A DNA stretch of 45,782 bases from Lachnospiraceae bacterium UBA7202 (GCA_002490705.1 DKUO01000050.1:1-45782); one strand, 5' to 3'; numbered from the stretch's first letter, positions 6,818 to 15,853 are shown. A program made the numbers and translations. Notes: generated from the sequence alone by a model not told the origin.

Positions 6818-9130
6818 ATGGCACAGGCAACTAACCTGAAAAGGGACGTACTGGTAATGAATCTGGAGCAGGAGCTTGAGAATCAAACGCAGAGCGGTTA
6901 TGGCAAGTCCATTGCCGACTGTAACGACAAGGAGCTCTATTACAGCATCCTTCAGCTTTCTAAAAAGCTGATGAATGCATCCGAGCGGATTGAGGGAGAG
7001 AAAAAAATTTACTACATTTCCGCAGAGTTTTTGATCGGCAAACTGTTATCCAACAACCTGATCAATCTGGGAGTCTATGACAGCCTGGAGAAAATTTTGC
7101 AAAAGCACGGCAAGCAGCTCTCCGCCATCGAGGAGATCGAGCCGGAGCCTTCGCTCGGAAACGGCGGTCTGGGACGCTTGGCGGCATGTTTTCTCGACTC
7201 TATTGCTTCTCTGGGGCTTCCCGGCGAGGGAATCGGCTTAAACTATCACTTTGGCTTGTTTAAGCAGGAGTTTAAGGACAAATTGCAGACGGCGCAGAAG
7301 AATGACTGGATTGAAGAGCAGTCCTGGCTTACGAAAACCGACACCACCTTTGAAGTGGCGTTTGGCAAGAAAAAAGTGACTTCCAGACTTTATGACATAG
7401 ATGTCATAGGCTATGATAACGGTGTAAATAAGCTCAGGCTCTTTGATATTGAGACGGTTGACGAGAGTCTGGTTAAGAAAGGAATCGATTTTGACAAAGA
7501 AGATATCGAGAAGAATCTGACGCTCTTTTTGTATCCTGACGACTCCGACGAGGCGGGCAATCTGCTGCGTATCTATCAGCAGTATTTTATGGTGAGCAAT
7601 GCGGCCCAGCTCATATTAAAAGAGATGAAGGAGAAGCAGTACGATCTGCGCACCATGTATGACCATGCGGTGATTCAGATCAATGACACCCATCCTACAA
7701 TGATTATTCCAGAGCTGATCCGCATTCTGGTGGATGAGAAGGCGTTTACCATGGATGAGGCGATTGAGGTTGTGAGCAAAACCTGCGCCTATACCAATCA
7801 TACCATTCTCGCGGAGGCGTTGGAGAAATGGCCATTGAAGTATCTGGAGAAGGTGGTGCCGCAGCTTGTGCCGATCATCAAGGAGCTCGACAAGCGTGTA
7901 GCCGCGAAATATAAGGATCCCAAGGTGCAGATCATTGACAAGGACAAGAGAGTGCACATGGCGCACATCGACATTCATTACGGATTTTCGGTAAACGGCG
8001 TGGCAGCGATCCACACGGAGATTTTAAAGAATACGGAGCTGAATGCGTTCTACAAGATCTATCCTGAGAAGTTTAACAATAAGACAAACGGCATTACGTT
8101 TAGAAGATGGCTTCTGTCCTGTAACCGTGAGTTAGCGAATTTCCTCTCGGAGACCATTGGGGACGGTTACAAGAAGGATGCGGGAAATCTGGAAAAACTA
8201 CTCGCTCACATTGACGATGACAAGGTGCTCGATCGTATTGCAGAGATCAAGATGAACCGGAAGAAGGATTTAGCGGCTTATGTGCAGAAAGCGGAAGGCG
8301 TGACGTTGAACCCGGATTCCATCTTTGATATTCAGAGTAAGCGTCTGCATGAGTACAAGAGACAGCAGATGAATGCCCTGTACATTATCCATAAGTATCT
8401 TGAAATCAAGGCCGGCAAGAAGCCTGCAAGGCCCATGACATTTATTTTCGGCGCGAAGGCGGCGCCCGCTTATGTGATCGCGCAGGATATCATCCATCTG
8501 CTTCTGGTGCTGCAGGAGATCGTGAACAAAGACCCGGACGTGAATCCTTACATGACGGTGCTTATGGTGGAGAACTACAATGTGGCTTATGCCGAGAAGA
8601 TGATCCCGGCCTGCGACATTTCCGAACAAATTTCCCTTGCCTCAAAGGAAGCTTCCGGTACGGGCAACATGAAATTTATGTTAAACGGTGCGGTGACTCT
8701 GGGGACATCTGATGGCGCCAATGTAGAGATTCACGAGCTGGTGGGGGATGACAATATTTATATTTTCGGCGAGAAGTCCGAGGCGGTGATAGCGCACTAT
8801 GAGAAAGCGGATTATGTGTCGAAGGATTACTACAAGAAGTCTCCTGTCATCAAAGAGGCGGTAGATTTCATTGTCGGTAAGGAAGCCTTGAAGGTTGGCC
8901 ACAAGGAGAATCTGGAGAGACTTTACAAGGAGCTGCTTAACAAAGACTGGTTCATGACTCTTTTGGATCTGGAGGATTACATCGCTGTCAAGGATAAGAT
9001 GATGGCGGATTACGAAGACCAGAAGAAGTGGAGAAAGATGATGCTTGTGAATATTGCGAAAGCCGGATTCTTCTCCTCCGACAGAACCATTGCGGAGTAC
9101 AACAGGGATATCTGGCACCTGCGCGCATAA
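6818..9130 (+). CDS. glgP: glycogen/maltodextrin phosphorylase
   Basis: GT35 enzyme releasing glucose 1-phosphate from alpha-1,4-glucans with inorganic phosphate and PLP. The 770 residues are slightly shorter than the roughly 800-840 of many family members. Recognisable blocks are EPSLGNGGLGRLAACFLDSIASL, INDTHP with TMIIPEL, KRLHEYKRQQMN, and EASGTGNMKFMLNGA, in which Lys619 should carry PLP. The ATG at 6818 is preceded by GGGAGG. The order LacI regulator then glgP suggests carbohydrate-responsive control. Its product can enter glycolysis through phosphoglucomutase and the PPi-PFK encoded upstream. A GC-rich terminator at 9164-9190 lies inside the 3' end of the convergent gene. Confidence 0.96.
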   Translation: MAQATNLKRDVLVMNLEQELENQTQSGYGKSIADCNDKELYYSILQLSKKLMNASERIEGEKKIYYISAEFLIGKLLSNNLINLGVYDSLEKILQKHGKQLSAIEEIEPEPSLGNGGLGRLAACFLDSIASLGLPGEGIGLNYHFGLFKQEFKDKLQTAQKNDWIEEQSWLTKTDTTFEVAFGKKKVTSRLYDIDVIGYDNGVNKLRLFDIETVDESLVKKGIDFDKEDIEKNLTLFLYPDDSDEAGNLLRIYQQYFMVSNAAQLILKEMKEKQYDLRTMYDHAVIQINDTHPTMIIPELIRILVDEKAFTMDEAIEVVSKTCAYTNHTILAEALEKWPLKYLEKVVPQLVPIIKELDKRVAAKYKDPKVQIIDKDKRVHMAHIDIHYGFSVNGVAAIHTEILKNTELNAFYKIYPEKFNNKTNGITFRRWLLSCNRELANFLSETIGDGYKKDAGNLEKLLAHIDDDKVLDRIAEIKMNRKKDLAAYVQKAEGVTLNPDSIFDIQSKRLHEYKRQQMNALYIIHKYLEIKAGKKPARPMTFIFGAKAAPAYVIAQDIIHLLLVLQEIVNKDPDVNPYMTVLMVENYNVAYAEKMIPACDISEQISLASKEASGTGNMKFMLNGAVTLGTSDGANVEIHELVGDDNIYIFGEKSEAVIAHYEKADYVSKDYYKKSPVIKEAVDFIVGKEALKVGHKENLERLYKELLNKDWFMTLLDLEDYIAVKDKMMADYEDQKKWRKMMLVNIAKAGFFSSDRTIAEYNRDIWHLRA

Positions 9131-9136
9131 GCAGAG

Positions 9137-10189
9137 TCAGGCAAGCGCTTTTAATCGTTTTCTTGCGGGGGCATAGCCCCCGCATTTTTTATAGTAGATT
9201 TTGGCTTCCGAAATGTGTCCCGTGCACTCATAAATCACGCCGATGTTATAGTAAGCCATATAGCTGTTCACGCCGTCTACCGCAAACTCTTCCATAGTGG
9301 AAGCTTTTTTGAATTGCTCTATGGCCGCGTCGAAAAGCCCGTTGTTCATATAGATCAGTCCCATCAGGAAGACAAAATCCGCCCGCACGGCAAAGGTGTC
9401 GTAGAGCTCGGAAAGTCCCAGTGCCTCCCAGTTTTGTTTCAGGTCTAAAAGCGTGTAGCCGTAGGATTCCACCATGGTTTTCACATAGTCTAACGAGGGA
9501 TCGACTTCCATGGACAGCCCGGCGTCAAAACTCTCGAAGGCTTTTTCGGCTTCCCCCAGCCGGCGGTAGCATTGCCCCAGCTGAAAATAGAGATAAGGGT
9601 CAGGGCCCTCTTTGTCAAGCTGAGCCGTGAGCAGGGTGATGTTGCGGCGGGATTTTTCCTGCATATCGGCCTCGGTCTCGTCATATCCCACATGGAGAAT
9701 TGTGACGGGAGCGTCATAAACTGTCTTCGCGTGATGATCCCGGCGTTCCAGCTGCTCGTGAATCGTTCCCGTAAAATGGAAATATCTGCGGTTGGCCAGA
9801 CGGCTTACCCGCGTCTGCTCAAAGGCGGTCTGACCGCCACGCAAAAAGCGGTTACGGATCAAAATACGTCCTGCGCAGTCCGGGTGCTCCTCCATACAGC
9901 GGCCAAGGGCAGATAAGTCAATTTTTTCGATATATTCATCACAGTCTATGGAAAGTATCCAATCATGGGAGGCTTTTTCCATACAGAAATTTCGGGCGGC
10001 GCTGAAATCGTCGCACCAGTCAAAATGAAAAATCCGGTCGGTGTACTTTTCGGCAACCGCAATAGTCTGATCTGTGGAGCCGGTGTCCACGAACACGATT
10101 TCAAAATCGTAAGGAACAAGCCGTTTCAGGCATTCTTCCAGATGTACTTCCTCGTTTTTAGCAATGATACATACGGATAATGGGAACAA
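9137..10189 (-). CDS. GT2 glycosyltransferase with C-terminal TPR repeats (paralogue 1)
   Basis: 350 residues. The N-terminal GT-A domain opens with LSVCIIAKNEEVHLEECL, then VDTGSTDQT, WCDDFSAARN and the metal-binding DCDEY (Asp82, Asp84). The C-terminal half has tetratricopeptide-like repeats (YLYFQLGQCYRRLGEAEKAFESF; AYYNIGVIYECTGHISEAKIYYKKCG). This architecture occurs in enzymes that glycosylate proteins or peptides (for example SunS-like enzymes) and in polysaccharide enzymes, so the acceptor is not settled. It is a tandem duplicate of the gene at 10213-11277, 23 bp apart and co-transcribed. Flagellin or cell-surface glycosylation is possible but only inferred. The last codons contain the glgP terminator. 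Confidence 0.85.
   Translation of the reverse strand: MFPLSVCIIAKNEEVHLEECLKRLVPYDFEIVFVDTGSTDQTIAVAEKYTDRIFHFDWCDDFSAARNFCMEKASHDWILSIDCDEYIEKIDLSALGRCMEEHPDCAGRILIRNRFLRGGQTAFEQTRVSRLANRRYFHFTGTIHEQLERRDHHAKTVYDAPVTILHVGYDETEADMQEKSRRNITLLTAQLDKEGPDPYLYFQLGQCYRRLGEAEKAFESFDAGLSMEVDPSLDYVKTMVESYGYTLLDLKQNWEALGLSELYDTFAVRADFVFLMGLIYMNNGLFDAAIEQFKKASTMEEFAVDGVNSYMAYYNIGVIYECTGHISEAKIYYKKCGGYAPARKRLKALA
9164..9190 (+). terminator. glgP terminator embedded in convergent coding sequence
   Basis: TGCGGGGGC (9164-9172) pairs with GCCCCCGCA (9176-9184) around a three-base loop and is followed by six T. It lies wholly inside the last codons of the opposite-strand glycosyltransferase gene, where the same bases encode CGGYAPA. 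Confidence 0.9.
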
Positions 10190-10212
10190 GGTTTCTCCTT
10201 TCGGCAGAACAA

Positions 10213-11277
10213 TCAGTAGGCGGATCCCGAGGCCAGCTCCCGCAATCTTCTCACGGCGGGTTCATAATCGCCGCATTTTTTATAGTAGGTATGGGCCTGG
10301 TCGAGGTCTCCCATACTCTCATAAATATCGGCGATGTGGTAATTGGCGCGATAGCTGTTGACGCCCTTGCGTGAGTAGGAAGAAAGCGTGGTTGCTTTCT
10401 TGAATTCTTCCAGCGCTTTTTGCAGTTCGCCTTTTTTCAGATAGAGCATTCCCATCAGGTAGACAAAATCTGCCCTGTGGGAGAAAAGTTCATATTTGTC
10501 GTGAAGAGACATGGCCGTGTCGTATTTGGCCAGATCCATCAGGCAGTAGCCGTAGGTTTCCGCCATACTCTGTACAAAGTCAGAATTAGGGTCGGCATCC
10601 AGATCAAGACCCAGTTTGTAGTAGTGCGCGGCTTTTTCCATATCGTTTAAGGAAATATAGTTTTGTCCCAGCTGGAAATAGATATAGGGGCTTGGGCCTT
10701 TTACGGACAGATCGTGAAGCAGCATTTCCAAATTTCTGGTGGCCCGTATCCGTTTGTCGGACTCTCCCACATAACCCTCGTGATAAAAGGTGAGGGGGAT
10801 AGGAAAGGTGCTCGGCTCTTTTCCCTGCAAAGTACGTACTTGTTCGTGAACGCTGCCTTCAAAATGGCAGTAGGTCTTGTTGAAGAGACGGCCGATCCGC
10901 TCTGACATAATGGAGCGGGAACCCTGTATGGTGTAGGGATTGTTGCGGGTAATCGTGCCGACGGATTCCCGGCGCCCGGCAAGCGATTCTTCAAGCTGCG
11001 CTAAGTTCACATTCTCCAAATATTCGTCGCAGTCAATGATCAGTACCCAGTCGTTGGCAGCCTGCTGGATCGAAAAATTTCTCGCGCTGCTGAAATCGTC
11101 GCACCATGCAAAATGAAAGACTTTATCCGCATAACGGTGGGCGATCTCCACGGTTCTGTCTACCGAACCGGTGTCTACTACGATGATCTCAAAACGGCAG
11201 GGACGCAGTCTTTTCAGACACTCCTCAATATGGTTATCCTCATTTTTCGCAATCATACATACAGAAACGGGAAGCAT
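10213..11277 (-). CDS. GT2 glycosyltransferase with C-terminal TPR repeats (paralogue 2)
   Basis: 354 residues, colinear with its downstream neighbour: SVCMIAKNEDNHIEECLKRL, VDTGSVDRT, WCDDFSSARN and DCDEY at the same positions (Asp82, Asp84), then TPR-like repeats (YIYFQLGQNYISLNDMEKAAHYY; ANYHIADIYESMGDLDQAHTYYKKCGDY). The two diverge most in the middle (about 95-170), the part most likely to set sugar or acceptor choice. This is the first gene of the pair; an AGAGGTG-type ribosome binding site lies upstream of the ATG at 11277 and a promoter at 11345-11373. No membrane segments or signal peptide are visible, so it should be cytoplasmic. Confidence 0.85.
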   Translation of the reverse strand: MLPVSVCMIAKNEDNHIEECLKRLRPCRFEIIVVDTGSVDRTVEIAHRYADKVFHFAWCDDFSSARNFSIQQAANDWVLIIDCDEYLENVNLAQLEESLAGRRESVGTITRNNPYTIQGSRSIMSERIGRLFNKTYCHFEGSVHEQVRTLQGKEPSTFPIPLTFYHEGYVGESDKRIRATRNLEMLLHDLSVKGPSPYIYFQLGQNYISLNDMEKAAHYYKLGLDLDADPNSDFVQSMAETYGYCLMDLAKYDTAMSLHDKYELFSHRADFVYLMGMLYLKKGELQKALEEFKKATTLSSYSRKGVNSYRANYHIADIYESMGDLDQAHTYYKKCGDYEPAVRRLRELASGSAY

Positions 11278-11344
11278 AATAACACCTCTTTTGTCATTCG
11301 TTTATCCGGCAAAGCAGGAATGAAAGTGCCGCTCTGCCATGTTT

Positions 11345-11373
11345 ATTTTAGCACCTTCTTTGATTGGGGACAA
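11345..11373 (-). promoter_or_regulatory. sigma-A promoter of the glycosyltransferase pair
   Basis: On the minus strand: TTGTCC (11373-11368), 17 bp, TAAAAT (11350-11345), about 70 bp upstream of the first glycosyltransferase start. Confidence 0.55.
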
Positions 11374-11510
11374 TACGATTTTTACATGCGGATGCTCCTG
11401 TATATTGGAATTTTTGTACAAAAATTCCAGCGTAAGAATGGCAAAGATGATAAAGATGACGATATTCCGTCAAAATAGTGCGGTTAGTGGTTCCTTTTTT
11501 TGAAAAAATA

Positions 11511-11519
11511 TGTTATACT
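11511..11519 (+). promoter_or_regulatory. extended -10 promoter of the HTH-glf operon
   Basis: TGTTATACT gives an extended -10 (TG-N-TATACT, hexamer 11514-11519). The -35 at the right distance (TTCCTT, 11491-11496) is poor, which is common for extended -10 promoters. Confidence 0.5.
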
Positions 11520-11584
11520 GTCCCAAACGGAGAGGAGAAGACCTCTTCTCATAAAGAAAACAGCACATGATAAGGAGGTCTATT

Positions 11585-11926
11585 ATGACAAAGGCAGAAA
11601 TTTTGAAAGCAGAAATCTTAAAACAGCATAAGAGTGTCAGGCAGTTTGCAATCGAGATGGAGATACCGTACTCTACGTTAGTCACAGCACTGGATAGGGG
11701 CATAGAGGGAATGGCTTACGGAACTGTGATTCGGATGTGTGATAAATTGAATCTGAACCCTGTGGACTTTACGCCTATCAACCAGAAGAGCCTGCTTGGC
11801 GGAAAAATCATGGAAAACCGTGTGATGCAGTACTACGTGAAGCTGAATAAGATTGGCCGTAAGAAAGCCCTTGAGCTGATGGAGGATTATTCACAGCTAG
11901 ATAAGTACAAGGCGGTAGAAGAGTAA
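11585..11926 (+). CDS. small helix-turn-helix (XRE-like) regulator
   Basis: 113 residues. The N-terminal part (VRQFAIEMEIPYSTLVTALDRG, then VIRMCDKLNLNPVDFTPI) has the five-helix pattern of Cro/C1-type DNA-binding proteins; the C-terminal part (YYVKLNKIGRKKALELMEDYSQLDKY) is a helical tail that may mediate dimerisation. The ATG at 11585 is chosen because AAGGAGG lies at the correct distance; an upstream in-frame ATG at 11567 lacks one. The stop codon is separated by one base from the glf start, so the two are translationally coupled. It probably regulates the operon or itself. No ligand domain is visible. Confidence 0.75.
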   Translation: MTKAEILKAEILKQHKSVRQFAIEMEIPYSTLVTALDRGIEGMAYGTVIRMCDKLNLNPVDFTPINQKSLLGGKIMENRVMQYYVKLNKIGRKKALELMEDYSQLDKYKAVEE

Positions 11927-11927
11927 C

Positions 11928-13073
11928 ATGTATTATGATTATTTGATCGTGGGCGCAGGGCTGTTCGGCTCTGTGTTCGCCCACGAAATGAAAAAAAAGG
12001 GCCGGCGGGTGCTTCTGATTGAAAAACGGAGACATATCGCCGGCAATATTTTTACAGAGAATGTGGCGGGCATACAGGTACACCGGTACGGCGCGCATAT
12101 TTTTCATACATCCGACAGGAAAGTATGGGATTATGTAAACCAGTTCGCAGAGTTTAACCACTACATCAATTCTCCGATCGCCAATTACAAGGGAGAAATT
12201 TATAACCTCCCTTTCAACATGAATACGTTTAATAAAATGTGGGGCGTGGTGACGCCGGAACAGGCGAAGGAGAAAATCGCAGAGCAGATCGCGGACCTTT
12301 CGATCACCGATCCCGCCAATCTGGAAGAGCAGGCGCTGTCTCTGGTGGGAAGGGATGTGTATGAGAAGCTGGTGAAGGGGTACACGGAAAAGCAGTGGGG
12401 CAGAGCCTGCACAGAACTTCCGGCGTTTATTATCAAGAGGCTGCCGCTTCGGTTTACCTATGATAACAACTATTTCAATGACTGGTATCAGGGGATCCCT
12501 GTTGGCGGTTATACCGCAATAATAGAGAAAATGCTGGAGGGAATCGAGGTAAAAACAGGCGTGTCCTATCAGGAGTTTGCGACGGAGCAGGAACAGGACA
12601 GCGGCATGTGTGTGGTCGACCGGGAGGGGAATATTTATAAAAAGGTCGTGTACACGGGAATGCTGGACGAATATTTTGGCTATGCGCTGGGGCATCTGGA
12701 ATACCGCTCCCTGCGGTTTGAGACACAGACCCTTGCGGACTGTGAGAATTATCAGGGAAATGCGGTGGTAAACTACACGGAGCGGGAAATCCCTTACACA
12801 AGAGTGATCGAGCACAAGCATTTTGAGTTCGGAACGCAGAAGGACACGGTTATTACCAGAGAATATCCGGCTGTCTGGAAGGAGGGGGAGGAGCCCTATT
12901 ATCCCGTCAATGATGAGAAGAACAACACGCTGTTTAAGAAGTATCAGGAGATGGCCGGGGAAAAGCCCCATGTCATTTTCGGAGGCCGGCTTGGGCAGTA
13001 TCAATATTATGATATGGACAAGGTGATCGCCAAGGCGCTTCAGGCGGTAGAGCAGGAGGAACAGGATAAATGA
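11928..13073 (+). CDS. glf: UDP-galactopyranose mutase
   Basis: Cytoplasmic flavoenzyme converting UDP-galactopyranose to UDP-galactofuranose for cell-surface polysaccharides. The 381 residues are standard length. The N-terminal FAD-binding motif is visible (YLIVGAGLFGSVFA), as are IEKRRHIAGN, the YGAHIFHT signature and WGVVTPEQAKE; conserved aromatic and arginine residues follow (YTEKQWGR, YPVND, FGGRLGQYQYYDMD). The gene starts one base after the HTH gene, and its TGA overlaps the ATG of the MBOAT gene in an ATGA, so translation is coupled. Its presence argues that the polysaccharide made by this locus, or modified by it, contains galactofuranose. Confidence 0.95.
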   Translation: MYYDYLIVGAGLFGSVFAHEMKKKGRRVLLIEKRRHIAGNIFTENVAGIQVHRYGAHIFHTSDRKVWDYVNQFAEFNHYINSPIANYKGEIYNLPFNMNTFNKMWGVVTPEQAKEKIAEQIADLSITDPANLEEQALSLVGRDVYEKLVKGYTEKQWGRACTELPAFIIKRLPLRFTYDNNYFNDWYQGIPVGGYTAIIEKMLEGIEVKTGVSYQEFATEQEQDSGMCVVDREGNIYKKVVYTGMLDEYFGYALGHLEYRSLRFETQTLADCENYQGNAVVNYTEREIPYTRVIEHKHFEFGTQKDTVITREYPAVWKEGEEPYYPVNDEKNNTLFKKYQEMAGEKPHVIFGGRLGQYQYYDMDKVIAKALQAVEQEEQDK

Positions 13074-14464
13074 TTTTTTCATCGTTGTTTTTTTTATGGA
13101 CTTTTCTTCCGATCATTTTTATTGCCTATTTCCTCATACAGGATAAGTATAAAAATATGCTGCTGCTTTTGGGGAGCCTGTTATTTTATGCATGGGGTGA
13201 ACCTGTATATATATGGCTCATGCTTTGTTCCATTTTATTCAATTATGGAATCGGTCTCCTCATGGACAGGCATGAAAAACAAAAAAAGCTGCTGCTGATT
13301 CTGGACGTTATCATAAATATTGGAATACTCGGCTATTTTAAATATTTTAACTTTTTGATTGAAATTGTGAATAGCTGTACCGGAAAAGAGATAGAATTGG
13401 CGGAAGTGAGACTGCCGATAGGAATATCGTTTTTTACTTTTCAGATTTTATCTTACATGATTGATTTGTACCGCGGGCATTATAGTGCGCAGAAGAACTT
13501 GGTTCATTTTGCACTGTATGTCTCTTTTTTTCCGCAACTTATTGCAGGGCCCATTGTCCAATATAAGGATATTAATGAACAACTGAATAACAGGACCTGC
13601 ACGCTGGAAAAAACGGCATGGGGTATCCGAAGGTTTATCTATGGGCTTGGGAAAAAGGTTATTATTGCAAACACAGTGGCGCAATGTGTCGATACGATTT
13701 ATGCGCTGGACTACAGCGATTTGACAGGAACGCTTGCGTGGATTGGCGCAATTCTTTATACGTTACAAATTTACTATGATTTTTCTGGTTATTCCGATAT
13801 GGCAATCGGGCTTGGGCGGATTTTTGGATTTGATTTCAAGGAGAACTTTAATTATCCTTATCTGTCCTGTTCCATACGGGAATTCTGGCAGAGGTGGCAT
13901 ATTTCATTAGGGACATGGTTCAGAGAATATTTATATATACCGTTAGGCGGAAACCGGAAGGGCAGGGGCAGGACTTATTTCAATTTATTGGTTGTCTTTT
14001 TTGCAACAGGTTTATGGCATGGCGCAAGTTTTAATTTTATTTTGTGGGGGCTGTACCATGGGATGTTTCAGATTATAGAAAGGTTAGGGGCTGGGAAATT
14101 CCTTGACAGGCATAAAATCGCGGCTCATATTTATAGCGTGCTGGCTTTTACTTTTGGCTGGGTTTTATTCCGGTCCGATGATTTGATCCAGGCAGGGGTA
14201 ATGGTCAGGAGGATGCTTATGCCGTGGGAATATGTCGAAAGCTCTTTGATCATGGGAAAAGTGTTTGGAAACAAGACGATTGTAATTATTTTTGCGGGGA
14301 TATTGGGATGCGGTTTCCTTCAATATTTTTTAAAGAAAATGAGAATATCCGGGAAGATCAAAAATTCATATGTGGAAATGGCATATTGCAGTGTGGTATT
14401 TGTTTTATGCATTGCAATGCTGGCAAGCAATACGTATAATCCATTCATCTATTTTAGGTTTTAA
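13070..14464 (+). CDS. MBOAT family O-acyltransferase (AlgI/DltB-like)
   Basis: 464-residue polytopic membrane protein, mostly hydrophobic helices from residue 1 (LFFLWTFLPIIFIAYFLI). MBOAT signatures are PIGISFFTFQILSYMIDLYRG, FFPQLIAGPIVQY, WQRWHISLGTWFREYLYIPLGG (His277) and ATGLWHGASFNFILWGLYHG with the catalytic His317. Family members pass acyl groups, usually acetyl, across the membrane to a polysaccharide, working with an extracytoplasmic SGNH-type partner. The next gene encodes such a partner, as AlgI works with AlgJ/AlgX. The gene overlaps glf by four bases. Its DNA is visibly more AT-rich than glf and the flanking genes, compatible with acquisition as a module. Confidence 0.92.
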   Translation: MIFSSLFFLWTFLPIIFIAYFLIQDKYKNMLLLLGSLLFYAWGEPVYIWLMLCSILFNYGIGLLMDRHEKQKKLLLILDVIINIGILGYFKYFNFLIEIVNSCTGKEIELAEVRLPIGISFFTFQILSYMIDLYRGHYSAQKNLVHFALYVSFFPQLIAGPIVQYKDINEQLNNRTCTLEKTAWGIRRFIYGLGKKVIIANTVAQCVDTIYALDYSDLTGTLAWIGAILYTLQIYYDFSGYSDMAIGLGRIFGFDFKENFNYPYLSCSIREFWQRWHISLGTWFREYLYIPLGGNRKGRGRTYFNLLVVFFATGLWHGASFNFILWGLYHGMFQIIERLGAGKFLDRHKIAAHIYSVLAFTFGWVLFRSDDLIQAGVMVRRMLMPWEYVESSLIMGKVFGNKTIVIIFAGILGCGFLQYFLKKMRISGKIKNSYVEMAYCSVVFVLCIAMLASNTYNPFIYFRF

Positions 14465-14476
14465 GGAGGCGGGGTC

Positions 14477-15853
14477 ATGGCAAAATGCAAACCGGCCATA
14501 TGGATAGCGGTTTTTTTGGTGATAACGGCATCACCTGCATTTACCTATTTCCTTATGGGACAATCTATAGATTCGGAAAATTATGAGAACAGAAACATGG
14601 CGGTGAAACCGGTTCTTACAGTAGAAAATTATGATTCGTTTCCGAATGAGTATGAAACTTACTATAATGACAATATTCCGTTCCGAAACCAGTTAATCAG
14701 ATTCCATAATTCTATTGATTATTTTATCTTTAAGCAATCGGCAAATGAAAATGTGGAGATTGGCAAGAACGGATGGCTGTTTTATTATGTGAGTGATATA
14801 GAAACAAACCCAATAGGGCAGGCTTTGGGATATTGGCACTTTACGCCGGAGCAGCTTCAGACAATAGCGGACAATCTGCTGTCAACCAAGCGTGTTTTAG
14901 AAAGCCAGGGCATTGAGTTCGTTCTTTTTATTGCACCCAACAAGGAGACAATTTATACGGAAGAGCTGCCGGATTATTATGAAGTGAGGGATTCTTATAC
15001 AGGTACGGACCAGCTGATAGACTATCTGAGGGAAAATACGGATATACGGGTGGTATATCCGAAACAGGAGTTGTTAGAGGCAAAGGAAGAATATACGAAT
15101 ATTCTTTTGTATCGTAAGCTGGATACTCATTGGAATTATGCCGGAGCCTATTTAGGCGCTGCAAGCCTGGCTAAAGAACTTGGTATAACAATGCCGCCAT
15201 TAAACGAAGTAAACTTAGAATCAACGGTGTATTCAAACGGCGATTTAGCAAATATGTTAAATATTGTAATAGAAAATGGAGATGTAGATTACGATGTTTC
15301 AGGCATTAATGATCTGAATACAATAAATGAGAAATGGGATTTCTTTGGCGAATTTCTTTATCATACGGATGGGGCCGATCCCCGGAAACTGTTTGTGAGA
15401 AGAGATTCTTTTTCAAGTGCCATGGCGCCCAGTTTGGCAACACAATTTGAAGATAGTTTATGGGTTCATGCGGATAGTTTTGACCAACAGCAGATCTTTG
15501 ATTATGGCGCTGATATTTTCATTTATGAAACGGCTGAGAGATATGCAACAGGATTAGAAATAGGATTAGATAATTTCAGAGTGTCATTTGTTTCCTCTTC
15601 CGTAGAAGACGCTGATGATAAAACAAAAAAGATCACATTGAAACCGGCAATCAGCAAGGTGGATTTGCAATTTGTGTCAATTTTTAAGAAGGCTGACGGG
15701 GCTGAAAATATGGAGACAATTCAAGTGATGAAACCGTTTAATGAGGAATTGTGTTTGAACGTTCCCGAAGATGAAAGCGGAGAAATTTATACGTACATTT
15801 TTACAGATGAATCAGGAGAGGAGATATTGGAAGAAGTTACAACCGGGTATTGA
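14477..15853 (+). CDS. AlgX/DHHW-like extracytoplasmic O-acetyltransferase partner
   Basis: 458 residues with a single N-terminal membrane anchor or signal (about 8-28) and an extracellular SGNH-hydrolase-like domain. Catalytic candidates are Asp216 and His218 in KLDTHWNYAGAY and Ser311 in RRDSFSSA, in the same order as AlgX/AlgJ (D-x-H, then Ser). IGKNGWLFY and VLFIAPNKETIY are typical of the DHHW/AlgX group. It follows the MBOAT gene by 12 bp with an AAGGAGGCGG ribosome binding site. Together they should O-acetylate a surface polysaccharide; the polymer is not identified. The last hundred residues form a beta-rich domain I cannot assign. Confidence 0.82.
   Translation: MAKCKPAIWIAVFLVITASPAFTYFLMGQSIDSENYENRNMAVKPVLTVENYDSFPNEYETYYNDNIPFRNQLIRFHNSIDYFIFKQSANENVEIGKNGWLFYYVSDIETNPIGQALGYWHFTPEQLQTIADNLLSTKRVLESQGIEFVLFIAPNKETIYTEELPDYYEVRDSYTGTDQLIDYLRENTDIRVVYPKQELLEAKEEYTNILLYRKLDTHWNYAGAYLGAASLAKELGITMPPLNEVNLESTVYSNGDLANMLNIVIENGDVDYDVSGINDLNTINEKWDFFGEFLYHTDGADPRKLFVRRDSFSSAMAPSLATQFEDSLWVHADSFDQQQIFDYGADIFIYETAERYATGLEIGLDNFRVSFVSSSVEDADDKTKKITLKPAISKVDLQFVSIFKKADGAENMETIQVMKPFNEELCLNVPEDESGEIYTYIFTDESGEEILEEVTTGY

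Larger units (their letters stand above)
11278..11584. other. divergent promoter region between glycosyltransferases and exopolysaccharide operon
   Basis: 307 bp with no convincing gene. It holds a minus-strand promoter (11345-11373) for the glycosyltransferase pair and a plus-strand extended -10 (11511-11519) for the HTH-glf operon. An AAGGAGGT ribosome binding site sits at about 11572-11579. Confidence 0.6.

Noticed and set aside
9126..9139. Short shared motif ATAAGCAGAG at 9128, 26282 and (reverse) about 17695
   Set aside because: About ten bases of identity in three gene ends is not enough to claim a repeat family; one copy lies at the glgP stop and another inside a palindrome.
9139..9153. 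Catabolite-responsive (cre) like sequence CAAGCGCTTT, with a similar one at 20440-20454
   Set aside because: Both lie within coding sequence and match the palindromic consensus only in the centre, with poor outer bases.
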